The notes beneath the pieces are model-generated. The model worked only from the letters and a program-made list of their open reading frames with translations, was not told where the DNA came from and did not search any database. Made by a program: the position numbers and the translations under genes. A stretch of DNA of 64,000 bases from Woronichinia naegeliana WA131 (GTDB taxonomy: Bacteria > Cyanobacteriota > Cyanobacteriia > Cyanobacteriales > Microcystaceae): NCBI GenBank assembly GCA_025370055.1, contig CP073041.1, positions 5,364,272-5,428,271 of the forward strand. The letters are read 5' to 3'. Below, piece by piece: positions 1 to 11,141 of this stretch; position 1 is the stretch's first letter; every line of letters begins with the position of its first letter.

Positions 1-115
1 GATGGACTTGATGCTGTGAGTGGTGGACAATTTTCAGGAAAATATTCTGGCCACTGTCTGTAATTCATCATTTCAAGAACGCTACAATGATGGTGTCAAA
101 TTAATATAACAATGC

Positions 116-1129
116 TTACAAAGCTTGCGATCGCAACCAGGCAATCGGTAAATAGAGCATCTTCTTAGGCGTTGGCACATAGGCCCGTTGATCAAAAACA
201 TTATAATTATTCGCCTCAATCACATCCAAAATTCCCTGATATAACATCAAAGCCGTCCACACCGGCCAACGAGAATCCCGATTTAAAGCCCGAATCCCTC
301 TTTCCGCAGACTCGTAATACTTTCTGGCCCTTTGAATTTGGAACTTCATTAAACCCTGCCAACGCTCATCATTGACACCCTTTAACAAATCCTCTTCCGT
401 GTAATCAAACAACGCCAAATCTTCCAACGGTAAATAAATTCGTCCCCGTTGCACATCCTCGCCCACATCCCGCAAGATATTCGTCAATTGATTGGCAATT
501 CCTAACGCGATCGCCTCTTCCTGAGGAATATAAACCGCATCTGACTGCCAGGGAGCCGGACTACAACTCGTATCCACACCCAGGACAGAACTTGACATCA
601 AACCCACCGTTCCAGCGACTCGATAACAGTAAAGATCTAAATCCTCAAAGGTTTCATAACGACTGCGATAGAGATCCATCCTTTGACCCGCGATCATATC
701 GCGAAAGGGCTGAATATCCATCGGAAAACGCTCTAAAGTATCAATTAACGCCACATCAGCATCATCCATTGGATGACCGGCAAAGACCCCTTCCAAATGT
801 TGTTCCCACTGATCCAAGGTTTCCGGCGTAGTCGAGGCCGCCTGGGGGCCATCCACCAACTCATCAGTGCGACGACACCAAAAATAGATCGCCCAAATCG
901 CCTTCCGTTTTTGGGGTGGCATTAAAAGTGTGCCTAAATAAAACGTTTTAGCGTACTGAGCCGTTACCTGACGACAAAGTTCGTAAGCCTCATCAATGGA
1001 GGCCAAAGGTTTCGTAGCGGTAGAGGGTTTCGGCAGTTGTAGCATTAAGGACGGACGATGGGCAGAAGCCAGTGACCAGTCGTGATCGTTGGTAACTAGA
1101 TGTTTAGGAGAGATTTGACCGTTAACCAT
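116..1129 (-). CDS. crtB: Phytoene synthase
   Basis: Phytoene synthase condenses two geranylgeranyl diphosphates into phytoene, the first committed step of carotenoid synthesis. The 337-residue protein has both Asp-rich, Mg-diphosphate-binding motifs of the squalene/phytoene synthase fold: DELVD near residue 88, just after the YAKTFYLGTLLMPPQKR block, and NILRDVGED near residue 218. Length is slightly above the usual 305-310 because of an N-terminal extension of about 40 residues before the conserved domain; a later start is possible. It lies 140 bp downstream of pds on the same strand, the usual cyanobacterial pds-crtB order, so co-transcription is likely. Function is confident; the exact start is not. 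Confidence 0.96.
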   Translation of the reverse strand: MVNGQISPKHLVTNDHDWSLASAHRPSLMLQLPKPSTATKPLASIDEAYELCRQVTAQYAKTFYLGTLLMPPQKRKAIWAIYFWCRRTDELVDGPQAASTTPETLDQWEQHLEGVFAGHPMDDADVALIDTLERFPMDIQPFRDMIAGQRMDLYRSRYETFEDLDLYCYRVAGTVGLMSSSVLGVDTSCSPAPWQSDAVYIPQEEAIALGIANQLTNILRDVGEDVQRGRIYLPLEDLALFDYTEEDLLKGVNDERWQGLMKFQIQRARKYYESAERGIRALNRDSRWPVWTALMLYQGILDVIEANNYNVFDQRAYVPTPKKMLYLPIAWLRSQAL

Positions 1130-1269
1130 TTAGCATTGTCGCATTCAAATTGTCTTTTTTGACATTCTCTTCCGTCAGAAGCCAGAAAAGTTGTCTTTAA
1201 GCGTTATTAACACTCATCAAAGCCGGGGTTCTGAACTTTGAGAGCCGCAGCATTGTCAGCCAGAGAAAA

Positions 1270-2730
<1,461 letters not shown>

Positions 2731-2798
2731 TTATACGTTGCGAATTGTAACATTTTCTTAATTTTTGTCCTAGTTATCTCCCACAGCAAGACTGATAA

Positions 2799-3176
<378 letters not shown>

Positions 3177-3194
3177 AAATAGTGGCAATCAGAA

Positions 3195-4124
3195 ATGGTC
3201 AAAAAAGCAGATATTGGTGGCAAGCGTTTAATTAGCCTCGATCCGAACAACTGGGTAAAATGGGTAACAGAGCGCGATGAACTACAAGCCCAAGAAATTA
3301 TGGGTTCTGATTTTCAATGGATTGGTCGAGAAAACGATATTTTAATTCGTACCTATTCTCCCCAGGATCAGCAAACCTTTTTAGTCCTCAACGAGCTACA
3401 ACTACGCTACAGCGAAAAGATGCCGCGACGGATGCGAGCCTATGCCGCCCTGGCGGAAGAAAAGTACCACTTACCCACCTATCCTGTGCTGGTGAACATT
3501 TTGCCGCCGAACTCTTCTCCTCATGCTTCTGTAGAAATTGTCAATTTTTATCAATCAACCTGTTATGGTCTAACTGCAAGACAGGATTATCGAGTTATTA
3601 ATCTTTGGGAAGTAGAAGTGGAACTGGTGTTTGAGCAACCGATTCCCTCTTTACTCCCTTTTGTTCCTATTCTCAAGGGAGGTGGGAATGAATCTCAAGT
3701 AAGGCAAGCACTCAGACAATTGAGACAGACCAAAAGTTTAGAGGAGCTAGAGCCATTGCTGGCTTTTTTCGCTACATTTGTTTTAGACAGCGAATTAGTT
3801 CAACAAATTATGAGGTGGGATATGGCCGTGTTACTGGAATCACCCTGGTATCGTCAGATTTTGCAGGAGGGAGAAAAAAGAGGTGAAAAAAGAGGTGAGG
3901 AACAAGGAAAAAAAGCTGGATTGTTATCGGGCATTGCGACCATTCTGGAGTTAAAGTTCGGAGTCAATGGTTTACAGTTAATGGCAGAAATTCAAACCTT
4001 GGATCAAGTTGAACTTCTAGAGGCAGTTTTAACGAGCCTTAAGACCGTTGAGTCGTTAGAAGAATTACGCCTAGTTTATGGATTTCCAGCGTCTAATTCG
4101 CATAACGGGGACGACCCAGGGTAG
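3195..4124 (+). CDS. Rpn/PD-(D/E)XK-type nuclease-like protein with DUF4351-like tail
   Basis: A 309-residue cytoplasmic protein of a kind abundant in cyanobacteria, often annotated as Rpn-family recombination-promoting nuclease or putative transposase. The N-terminal half has the expected pattern of a restriction-like fold: the block SDFQWIGRENDILIRTY, then the strand-like FLVLNELQLRY with an acidic residue and the later YPVLVNILPP strand. Residues about 225-245 are a charged, repetitive linker (EGEKRGEKRGEEQGKK). The C-terminal helical part (ILELKFGVNGLQLMAEI...) resembles DUF4351. Active-site residues cannot be assigned with certainty by eye. Its last 32 bp overlap the 3' end of the convergent SagB-type gene. 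The physiological role is unknown. Confidence 0.7.
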   Translation: MVKKADIGGKRLISLDPNNWVKWVTERDELQAQEIMGSDFQWIGRENDILIRTYSPQDQQTFLVLNELQLRYSEKMPRRMRAYAALAEEKYHLPTYPVLVNILPPNSSPHASVEIVNFYQSTCYGLTARQDYRVINLWEVEVELVFEQPIPSLLPFVPILKGGGNESQVRQALRQLRQTKSLEELEPLLAFFATFVLDSELVQQIMRWDMAVLLESPWYRQILQEGEKRGEKRGEEQGKKAGLLSGIATILELKFGVNGLQLMAEIQTLDQVELLEAVLTSLKTVESLEELRLVYGFPASNSHNGDDPG

Positions 4125-5607
4125 TAATGTACAGCACCGCCTCATCTGCCGGAATCCCCAGTACTTCATTCACCTGATCATCAAAAAAACCGCCTATGCC
4201 GCTTACTCCTAACTCCAGATAAATGGCCGCGAGATTTAACCGTTGTCCTAAGTGACCCGCATCCATGTGTAGGTAACGATAAGCGCGATCGCCGTAAAGC
4301 TTAACGGCCTGCTCTAAATCTGCGGTATGAAAAATCACTGCTGCCGCATCTCGTCCCAAGGCTTGGCCAAGACAGAGATAGTAAAGCTCCTGTCGGAAAT
4401 TTTTAAAGCGAATTTGTCGTAACTCCTGAGCCAACGGAGCATAGTAATAACAGCCTTCTTCCAGTCCATTTACCCCCGATACGGCCACAAAGCTTTGAAT
4501 CAAACTCAGATCAAAATAATCCGGTTGGGGATCAAGTTCCTGATATTGGTAATGGTGCGGCTGATAGGTAAAGTCTAATAGAGCCTTGAGTTCTTCAATA
4601 CTGAGATTCGCGCCACTATAGGCACGGGTAGATCGCCGCCGTAAAATTGCTTTCTCTAAACCAGTTAACCCTGGTTGCCAATCAATCGGGTTTGTTTGGG
4701 TGGGGATTTTCAAACAGAAGGGAAAATTATATTTATCTTCTAGAGGTTTATTTTCGGCGGGGATAGCAATCTGGGTTTGAATTTCCGTGGTTTGATGAAA
4801 ATAGGGCAGCAATTCTCCATCCTTTAGGTTTGGATAATCCCGATGAATGGTGGAAGGTAAGGCCGGGGCTGGCCTTTCCAAAGGGGCTGGATTTTGTTGG
4901 TAATCCTGAAGTCCAATCACCGTCATTACTGCTTCCTGTTGAGGTTCCAGATACAGTAAGGCCGCGATCGCCTGATCCTGAAAACCGCCCAGCAGATAGG
5001 GTCGATACTCATTAATCGCACTGGCTAATTCAATATTGCCCAGTAAATGGCCTGTGTCCAGAAAAATACGTCGATAGGCCCGATCCTCATAACGCCAAAC
5101 AGAGCGATAAAAAATAGCAGTTGTCACTAAGGCCAAACTCACCTTGCTCAAAACCGCCGGATAAAAACAAGCTTCCTGTAACTTTGACCAAACCGTATCT
5201 TGCCAAAAATGCACCAGGGAATGGGTTTGGGGTTGGTAACTGTACAAACCAGAAGGGAGCGATTTTGTTCCCCTCGATAACAAGTAAATCTCTGCTGGAT
5301 AGAGTCCCCCTGCCGATGGAGCCGCCCTGAGATACATGGGTTGTCCGATGGTGGCAACGGTTGCTGTTAATCCATAACTACAAGCCAACAAACGGGACAA
5401 ACGGGCCCATTGCTCCTCTTCCGTTCCAGGCGCGATCGGCTCCGAAAGATAGGGCTTAAGATCATAGACCGTGCCAATTTTATACTCTTTAAAGACAGCC
5501 GGTTGGCTCTCCCAATCCAGTCCCCGACTTTTCTGGGCCAGGGTTTGCGGATGATATTTAGTTTGCTCGTGGTAGTAACTGGCAAGGGAAGGGGGCAAGT
5601 CTGACAT
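4093..5607 (-). CDS. SagB/ThcOx-type nitroreductase-fold oxidoreductase, two-domain
   Basis: A 504-residue protein made of two related nitroreductase-like FMN domains. The first (about residues 75-240) contains RAAPSAGGLYPAEIYLLSRG and DTGHLLGNIELAS; the second (about 325-500) contains ILRRRSTRAYSGANLSIEEL, the family's FMN phosphate-contact motif, and MDAGHLGQRLNLAAIYLELG followed by GIGGFFDDQVNEVLG. Family members use FMN to oxidise substrates; SagB-type enzymes oxidise azolines in ribosomal peptides. No precursor peptide or cyclodehydratase is visible nearby, so a peptide-tailoring role is not supported. Double-domain stand-alone forms are common in cyanobacteria. It converges with and overlaps the Rpn-like gene by 32 bp. 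Confidence 0.85.
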   Translation of the reverse strand: MSDLPPSLASYYHEQTKYHPQTLAQKSRGLDWESQPAVFKEYKIGTVYDLKPYLSEPIAPGTEEEQWARLSRLLACSYGLTATVATIGQPMYLRAAPSAGGLYPAEIYLLSRGTKSLPSGLYSYQPQTHSLVHFWQDTVWSKLQEACFYPAVLSKVSLALVTTAIFYRSVWRYEDRAYRRIFLDTGHLLGNIELASAINEYRPYLLGGFQDQAIAALLYLEPQQEAVMTVIGLQDYQQNPAPLERPAPALPSTIHRDYPNLKDGELLPYFHQTTEIQTQIAIPAENKPLEDKYNFPFCLKIPTQTNPIDWQPGLTGLEKAILRRRSTRAYSGANLSIEELKALLDFTYQPHHYQYQELDPQPDYFDLSLIQSFVAVSGVNGLEEGCYYYAPLAQELRQIRFKNFRQELYYLCLGQALGRDAAAVIFHTADLEQAVKLYGDRAYRYLHMDAGHLGQRLNLAAIYLELGVSGIGGFFDDQVNEVLGIPADEAVLYITTLGRPRYAN

Positions 5608-5652
5608 CGGGGGAATCTCTGCACATCAAGGAAGCTAAAGGCATTATAGGTA

Positions 5653-5862
5653 GGGCTTGCTGAATAAGTCTGCAAATCGAACCTAGATGCCACAGGGCGC
5701 GAAAAATGGTGACTTCAGAAATCAGTTTCCGATTTTAACCCACAATTTTCTAGCAAAGTGCATGGATTTTGAGCCTTCAAATGCCATAAGCTTGCACCTA
5801 ATCGTGTTCAAAATGGCTGAAAAGCTTATCTGATAAAGGTTCTGCCTTTATTCGGCAAACCC
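5653..5862. repeat. MITE M3, copy a (210 bp)
   Basis: A non-coding 210-bp repeat with ends GGGCTTGCTGAA and TTCGGCAAACCC (degenerate right end), flanked on both sides by taggta (5647-5652 and 5863-5868). A core block around 5690-5715 (cctagatgccacagggcgcg) recurs in copies b and c. Ends and 6-bp target match the ISa element, so ISa transposase is the likely mover. Confidence 0.8.
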
Positions 5863-5920
5863 TAGGTAAAGAGGGATTCTCCAAACTATTTGACTTTTTC
5901 GAGACTTATCAGGTTTTCGT

Positions 5921-6047
5921 CAGGGCAAACGCATCTTATTTTTGAAAGGTAGGCTGGATAAGGGTTTTCGAGATCATGATTGATTTTTTATGAAACGCTG
6001 AAAGTCTTATCAGATAAGGAGTCTAGAATTTAGATGCGTTTGCCCTG
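5921..6047. repeat. MITE M1, copy a (127 bp)
   Basis: A 127-bp repeat beginning CAGGGCAAACGCATCTTA and ending in the inverted ATGCGTTTGCCCTG. It is flanked by the 10-bp direct repeat aggttttcgt (5911-5920 and 6048-6057). Its ends are the same as those of the adjacent ISAs1-type element, which starts at 6058 directly after the second target copy. Confidence 0.9.
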
Positions 6048-6057
6048 AGGTTTTCGT

Positions 6058-6787
6058 CAGGGCAAACGCATCTTATCCGAGATCCGAGTAAAACCTTAAG
6101 GAGATAGTCCTCGTCCCAACCAGCGCGTAGCCGTTTATTCCTGATACCAAGTTTCAGGGTATTTTCCCTTGTGAGCAAGTTAAGAGCGATATGACGTAAG
6201 ACGGCTAAATTCTCAGGCGCGAAATCCTTGCGAATGCGACAAGCATCCTCATTGAAAGCCAAGTCTAGAACGGGTGCGACCTTTTCTTGATAAAAGCTGT
6301 TGTAATCAGGGTTCTACAGGAGACCTCGGCACTAGTATTGTCTGATCAAAGTTGGAAAAAGTTATGGTGTAAGGCTTTGGGCACTGGTATCGTCTAGCTA
6401 GACGATACCAGTGCCTTCTTCTTTGATATAATGATAATAATAATAGTATAATAAAAACGGGCCGATGTCTAGTCTTAAACTATTTTTCTATTTTCTCAAA
6501 GCCTTACACCATAACTTTTTCCAACTTTGATCAGACGATACCAGTTCCCTACCCAACCTTCTGCTCCACAAATGACGGCTAAGATGGCAATCGTTAGAAT
6601 ATCAATGAGTTTATGCCGTTTTGTTCGTTCGATGCGAGGGTCATCTATTTCGGCAAAGTGTTCTACCAGTCTATATTTGGGTCGGAGTTTCATCGCTTTT
6701 ATTTTCTATGCACTTTCCCTTATTTTCCCTTATCCATCCCTCTATAATGTTCTTGTATCTGTATTATTTTTAGATGCGTTCGCCCTG
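6058..6787 (-). mobile_element. ISAs1-type element, internally deleted remnant
   Basis: Both terminal repeats (CAGGGCAAACGCATC... and ...GATGCGTTCGCCCTG) are present, but only about 730 bp remain of the 1237-bp intact form seen at 13082-14318. The transposase C-terminus (6088-6262) and N-terminus (6549-6693) survive; the middle is replaced by about 50 bp matching the ISc terminus (6272-6320) and by a 221-bp palindromic insert (6328-6548). It is non-functional for its own transposase. It truncates a signal-peptide gene on its right side. Confidence 0.85.
6328..6548. repeat. 221-bp element with long inverted ends and internal perfect palindrome
   Basis: Left end 6328-6379 and right end 6498-6548 are inverted copies of about 50 bp with only a few mismatches (each containing ctgatcaaagttggaaaaag or its complement). 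Directly inside the left arm is a perfect 36-bp palindrome (6380-6415) whose arms repeat the outer sequence ggcactrgtatygtct. The centre is very AT-rich. This looks like a MITE, possibly with a second copy's ends fused head to head. No coding capacity. Confidence 0.75.
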
Positions 6788-6860
6788 GGGTTTGAACGAC
6801 AGTAATAGTGGCAGTCATACCAATCAGCGCAACGGGGAGAGTATAACGACTGTTAAACAT
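6788..6860 (-). pseudogene. 5' stub of a secreted-protein gene cut by ISAs1
   Basis: Reading from ATG at 6860 gives MFNSRYTLPVALIGMTATIT followed by VVQT before the ISAs1 end at 6787 interrupts it. The stub looks like a Sec signal peptide: a basic residue, a hydrophobic core, then a polar region. Similar N-termini occur on cyanobacterial exported proteins such as trypsin-like proteases, but 24 residues are too few to assign a family. The remainder of the gene was not found across the IS remnant. An AT-rich region upstream could hold the promoter. Confidence 0.45.
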
Positions 6861-7197
6861 CGGTTAGCGGGGAAATACAGGTTACATGGTAATTTTACCA
6901 TATACATATAGGAGTCTATGAAAATCCTGTCTTGTACAAAGAACAGGCCTCAACGATTAAAAAATACCTTGCGGCTAGCGTAGTATAGTTCGATAAGTAC
7001 GGAATGCGAGTTTTAATTATCAATTACCGCCTTAACAGATTTAAGTCTGCATCCATTTTTGAAGGTAATAGAAATCACAGCTTCATAATTTGTGTTGACG
7101 TATCCCTGTATCATAAATTATCTTTCAGACTCCTCGAACCGAAGCGATGAACGGCACGGTAGCCGATACGAACAACCCAAGTTTGGGCATCTGGAAT
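6861..7197. other. Intergenic, nothing recognised
   Basis: No convincing gene, repeat or RNA. It contains short AT-rich self-complementary patches (for example around 6890-6910) and the presumed promoter of the truncated signal-peptide gene. Confidence 0.5.
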
Positions 7198-8166
7198 CAG
7201 CAATTCCAAATTTAGAATGTAGCCAAAGATACAAAAGATCTGAAGTGCTTACGGTCAAGGGGTTTCATGCCAATATTTAGAATCAACGTAATGCTCTATT
7301 TAGGGCTTGCTGAAAAAGTCAAAAAACGAAAGAAATGTGGGTTAGGGAGGTATGGACTGAAAAAGCATAGATAACTTATCCTTATGGAAACAAATCAAAA
7401 TACAGATTTTGTTTAATCTATTGTTCCTTTCTGTCTAAAAAGGTCAACACAAATCACTCCTCACAAAAGAGAGGAAAATTAACACCATTTTTCACAAGAA
7501 AAACGACTCTACAACTTTTTACTTTTTGTCTTCTGAAGTAGAGTAGAAAGATTCATTACCAAAAAGTTCATCGCAATTACCGTTTCCGAGGTCTCAGGTA
7601 GTTTGGCCATCACTCGACCAAGACTAAATTTCCTCTTTCCCTGTCCGAATTTACCCTCAATGGCATTACGCACTCTTTCATCTGAGCGTGCCTCTTTCTT
7701 TTTTTCTTTGCTCACCTCTTTCGGCGGTCTTCCCAATCGGGGACCACTCATTCTTATATCCCTTTCTTTACAATAAGCTCGATTCGCTTTTGTTCGATAG
7801 ATTTTATCCACATGAACCGATTCCGGATAACATCCTGTTTCCCTTTTATATTCTTCTATTCGCGCTTGTAAATCTCCCGATTCGTTGTAATTATCCCAAC
7901 TTAATTTGTCTAAGAAGACAAAGCCATTCACATTACTTGCCGATATTTTAGCTCCAAACTCTACTGCTTTTCCCGCTTTTCCACGCACTATTGGACGCAC
8001 GTGAGGTTGGCTTACACTCACGATTCTGTTTTCTACTTTATTTGTCTTTTTTTCATACATTTCTAACTGTTGCTCATACACTTTTCCTATCGTTACAAGC
8101 TCTTCTTGCTCTTTTTTCGTTAGTTTTTCTAACTTTGCTCCCTCTTCTATCATTTTTTCTGTATGA

Positions 8167-9867
8167 CTGGACAGTGGGAAGTTTATGGATGGCAGAGAAG
8201 GTAATGACTATGCGGCCAAAGTAAGTCTATCAGGACTTGGAAAAGGGTCAAGTTTAGCGGCAAGGAATTTAGGCAAAAGCAGACTAGTGGTCTGTCAATC
8301 TTGAAATGAGGGGCTACAAGAACCCGTAAGTCTATTTTGGCAAGGCTTTGAGAATCTAGCAACCCATCAAAATAAAGTTGACGTGCCACTAGGTGGACTT
8401 TGAGGAAAAATCATTGGGGCTTGATGTTGGATGGCTAGTTGAGCAATGCGTTCACTAGGATAGCCATGGGAGGGTAGAGTCCGAAACCAGCGAGGGAAAT
8501 TAGCCCAAATCCCCTGGGGTAACTCTAAGGAAAGAATTTGAAGTAAGCCGAGAACAATGACATGAAGATTAACAAAACGCTCAAAGGCTTCTACTTTGTT
8601 TAAAATCTGAGTCTGAACAGTTTGGGGATAGTCAGGGAGGATAAGATTGCTAGGCCAGGTCGGTAAAGTAGGAAGAGCCTTAAGCCAAAAACGATAGGCA
8701 AAGCCGCCCAAAAGATGGATTAATTGACGAAAAGTGACTTCAATCTTAAATCGGAGACCGTAAGCGGCAATAATCTCAGGTCCAGTCAAACAGAGGTCAG
8801 TAGAAAGCAGAATCAGTCTTTGTCCGTTGGGCAATTGGGTGAGGACAAACTTAACGAGCTGATGGGGACTATCCCAGTGGAACTCAAAGCACTGATAAGA
8901 AACGGAGACTTGTTGACCATAGAGCCAGACTTTAGCGGTGGGAAAATCCTCCACAAGAGCAAACAGGCTTTCTAGTTTTATTGAACTCCCCCAAAGCCGT
9001 GGTCGTCCTTTCCCCCTCAAGGTCGGAACGGAAGAAAAGGGAGCATATGCCACTGTAGAGCAACGCACTCGGGTGATGAGATGCAAGGCATTTTGGCGAA
9101 AACTTTTGAGCACTGCTCCACAAGCGAAGTAAGCATCCAAAATCACATAGCTTCCCGCCTCTGCGTAGGTAGTGCAAAGCTCCCCCATTTTCGTGACTAG
9201 AGTAGTCTTCTCTTTTTTGCTGCCTTTTTTCCCTTCCTTTGCCGTTGCTTTGGACTTGATGCCATCGTCTAGCCGCAACACTAAGGGCAAGGCAAAGCAG
9301 GCTTTTCCTGCTCCCACCAAAACACTCAAGGCATTGAAGTAATGCCCCCTTATCCATTCTGGCTTCGCCACATTTCCGGATTCTTGGTGTAGTCGTTTTA
9401 CCCCTGGCATCTTGCGCCCTTCTTTCCCCACTTTGATTCCATCCCCCACATACACTCGTTTTTCCTTGATTCGATATAGATTTTCATGCTGACTTACCCA
9501 CTTCGACCATCCCAAGGTCAGTCCTTTGACGTTAAATGCCTTGGATTCAAACCAATGTAGTGCCTGATGGTAGTAGCTCTCTGTTAACCCTAAGGCATTG
9601 ACATAGCTTGTTATTGCGCTCGGTTGGCTGTTGAGCACTACTCCCCAGGCTAATAGGATAAACCATTGGTACGTTGCTTCTCGGCTAAAGGCGGGACGGA
9701 GATTCTCTAGGATTTGCTCTAGTCGCTGACATAGTTGCATAATTGATAGATAGCACTGGCTATCGATTTTCTATATCAGCCAGTTTCGGACATAACGGCA
9801 CTCTTGGGTATCGCATGTCCGATTTTCTTTTCTCACTTACCCTGCTCGAGAACTTCCCACTGTCCAG
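8167..9867 (-). mobile_element. ISe (1701 bp), inserted in ISa-a
   Basis: Terminal inverted repeats CTGGACAGTGGGAAG / CTTCCCACTGTCCAG. It is flanked by ctgtatga (8159-8166) and ctatatga (9868-9875), an 8-bp duplication with one mismatch; the intact target in ISa-b reads ctatatga. It carries one apparently intact transposase. A decayed second copy lies at 36945-37915. Confidence 0.9.
8367..9740 (-). CDS. ISe transposase (DDE type)
   Basis: A 457-residue single-ORF transposase. Features consistent with an RNase-H-fold DDE enzyme: RVYVGDGIKVGKEGRKMPGV near residue 136 (first Asp), SYVILDAYFACGAVLKSF near residue 197 (second Asp), and LRFKIEVTFRQLIHLLGGFAYRFW near residue 328 (Glu). This gives the usual order and spacing. 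The family was not fixed; IS4/IS701-like groups are candidates. The frame is open from start to stop, and the element keeps both ends, so it may be active. It occupies most of ISe. Confidence 0.8.
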   Translation of the reverse strand: MQLCQRLEQILENLRPAFSREATYQWFILLAWGVVLNSQPSAITSYVNALGLTESYYHQALHWFESKAFNVKGLTLGWSKWVSQHENLYRIKEKRVYVGDGIKVGKEGRKMPGVKRLHQESGNVAKPEWIRGHYFNALSVLVGAGKACFALPLVLRLDDGIKSKATAKEGKKGSKKEKTTLVTKMGELCTTYAEAGSYVILDAYFACGAVLKSFRQNALHLITRVRCSTVAYAPFSSVPTLRGKGRPRLWGSSIKLESLFALVEDFPTAKVWLYGQQVSVSYQCFEFHWDSPHQLVKFVLTQLPNGQRLILLSTDLCLTGPEIIAAYGLRFKIEVTFRQLIHLLGGFAYRFWLKALPTLPTWPSNLILPDYPQTVQTQILNKVEAFERFVNLHVIVLGLLQILSLELPQGIWANFPRWFRTLPSHGYPSERIAQLAIQHQAPMIFPQSPPSGTSTLF

Positions 9868-10863
9868 CTATATGAGACAAGTTTCTTTTTATATATCCTA
9901 GTTGTTTTTTGGTTCCTTTTCTTCTTTCTTTTTTTGACACACGACGTTTTTTTGCTATGGCTAAGTACTCTTTTCTTGCCACTTCCCTATAAGTCCTCGG
10001 CTTTTCTTTCCTTTTCTCTTTTATTTCTTCATATCGCTTATCTATTATTTTTTCTGTTTTTTTTCTTGCATCATTCAATATTCCTATATCCGTTGGATAT
10101 TTTATATCTGCTGGTGTACAAGTCGCATCTAACAATAACTTTCCTTCATTTTCTTTTTTTTCTGACGCTACACCCGTCGCTTTTTTTCTATTTCTTTATT
10201 AATTTTATTTATTAATTCCATTCCTATTTTTTTACGAAAATGAACCATCATTGACGCATTAAATGCTTCTTTGCTACTATAGCTTTCCATTCCTATAAAG
10301 TACTGTAAATAAGGGTTCTCTTTTATTTGTTCTACTGTTTCTCTGTCACTTTTTCCTGAAATTTCTTTGATAATTAATGCTCCTAATGCCATTCTAAATG
10401 ATTTGGCTGGGGCTCCTTTTTTTTCTGTGAAGTTTTTTGCATATTCTTCCTCATATTCTTCCCAGGGAATCATTTTTGACATTTCTATCCAACGATTTTC
10501 TTCGTCTAACTGCCCGCCGAACAGATTTTTCAAGTTTTCTGGTGTTTCAATTGAGTACTGTTGCTTTCGGTACATCTGCTTTCTCTCTTCTTAATACAAT
10601 GGTTTTGAGGCATTCTACCCTATTTTCGTGCATTCTAGCGGTTCTTAATTCGCCTACTATTTTTCTCCGTAAAGGTTTCAGCTTTTTTCAGCAAGCCCTA
10701 TTTAGTGATTGATCAAGTTTATTTGCCGGTTACTGACTCCCCAAGAGGCAAAGATTCGAGGAGAGAATGCAGAAAATCTCAGAAATTAGCTTAATCTCTC
10801 TTGCCTTCATAAAAGTGAGATTATATCTGTATTCCATGTTGCCGTTTGAATTTGGAATTACTG

Positions 10864-11070
10864 GGTTTAGATTGCCTTTATATGGCATCGTGTCCTATTC
10901 TGCAAGCTTGACGATCAAGGGGGTTAAACTCCTTACCTGTCGGTGTTTTAGAGGGCAAACTGCTTAACACTACTCTAAAATTGATTAAGCCACCTGTTTA
11001 TTAAAACCCCTGTTCTAAATCAGCGATAGAATCCATCGTCAAGCACAAGCGTCTCTTTTACCTCATCCCC
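10864..11070. other. Intergenic spacer between M5 and IS630-3
   Basis: No gene seen. The last 35 bases (about 11036-11070, gcacaagcgtctcttttacc) recur at 16216-16250 upstream of the second Uma2 gene, so this is the left flank of the duplicated Uma2 unit, separated from it by IS630-3. Confidence 0.6.
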
Positions 11071-11141
11071 TAGTGGTCTGTCAAGCTAAAGATTGTGAAT
11101 TTGAGGGAAAATGGAGAGGCTATTCATTACCTCAACAGATA

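Larger units (their letters stand above)
7303..10698 (-). mobile_element. ISa, copy a (IS5-like), interrupted by ISe
   Basis: Ends GGGCTTGCTGA...TCAGCAAGCCC, flanked by tattta (7297-7302 and 10699-10704). Subtracting the 1701-bp ISe insertion and its 8-bp target copy gives 1687 bp, exactly the length of copy b. The transposase is split into the C-terminal part 7509-8158 and the N-terminal part 9876-10575. The N-terminal reading frame ends at the same A7 tract (around 10190) as in copy b. Confidence 0.92.
7198..10863. repeat. MITE M5, copy a, split by ISa-a
   Basis: The left part 7198-7302 and right part 10699-10863 together reproduce the uninterrupted 263-bp copy at 55167-55429. Ends are CAGCAATTCCAAAT and ATTTGGAATTACTG, the ends of ISb. 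ISa-a is inserted at tattta. Removing ISa-a plus one target copy leaves 264 bp, nearly the length of copy b. Confidence 0.85.

Noticed and set aside
4093-5607. SagB-type enzyme as part of a thiazole/oxazole peptide cluster
   Set aside because: No precursor, cyclodehydratase or transporter gene nearby; the two-domain stand-alone form is widespread in cyanobacteria.
8724-8975. Plus-strand 83-codon ORF in ISe (and its twin at 37093)
   Set aside because: Antisense to the ISe transposase; present only because the element is repeated.
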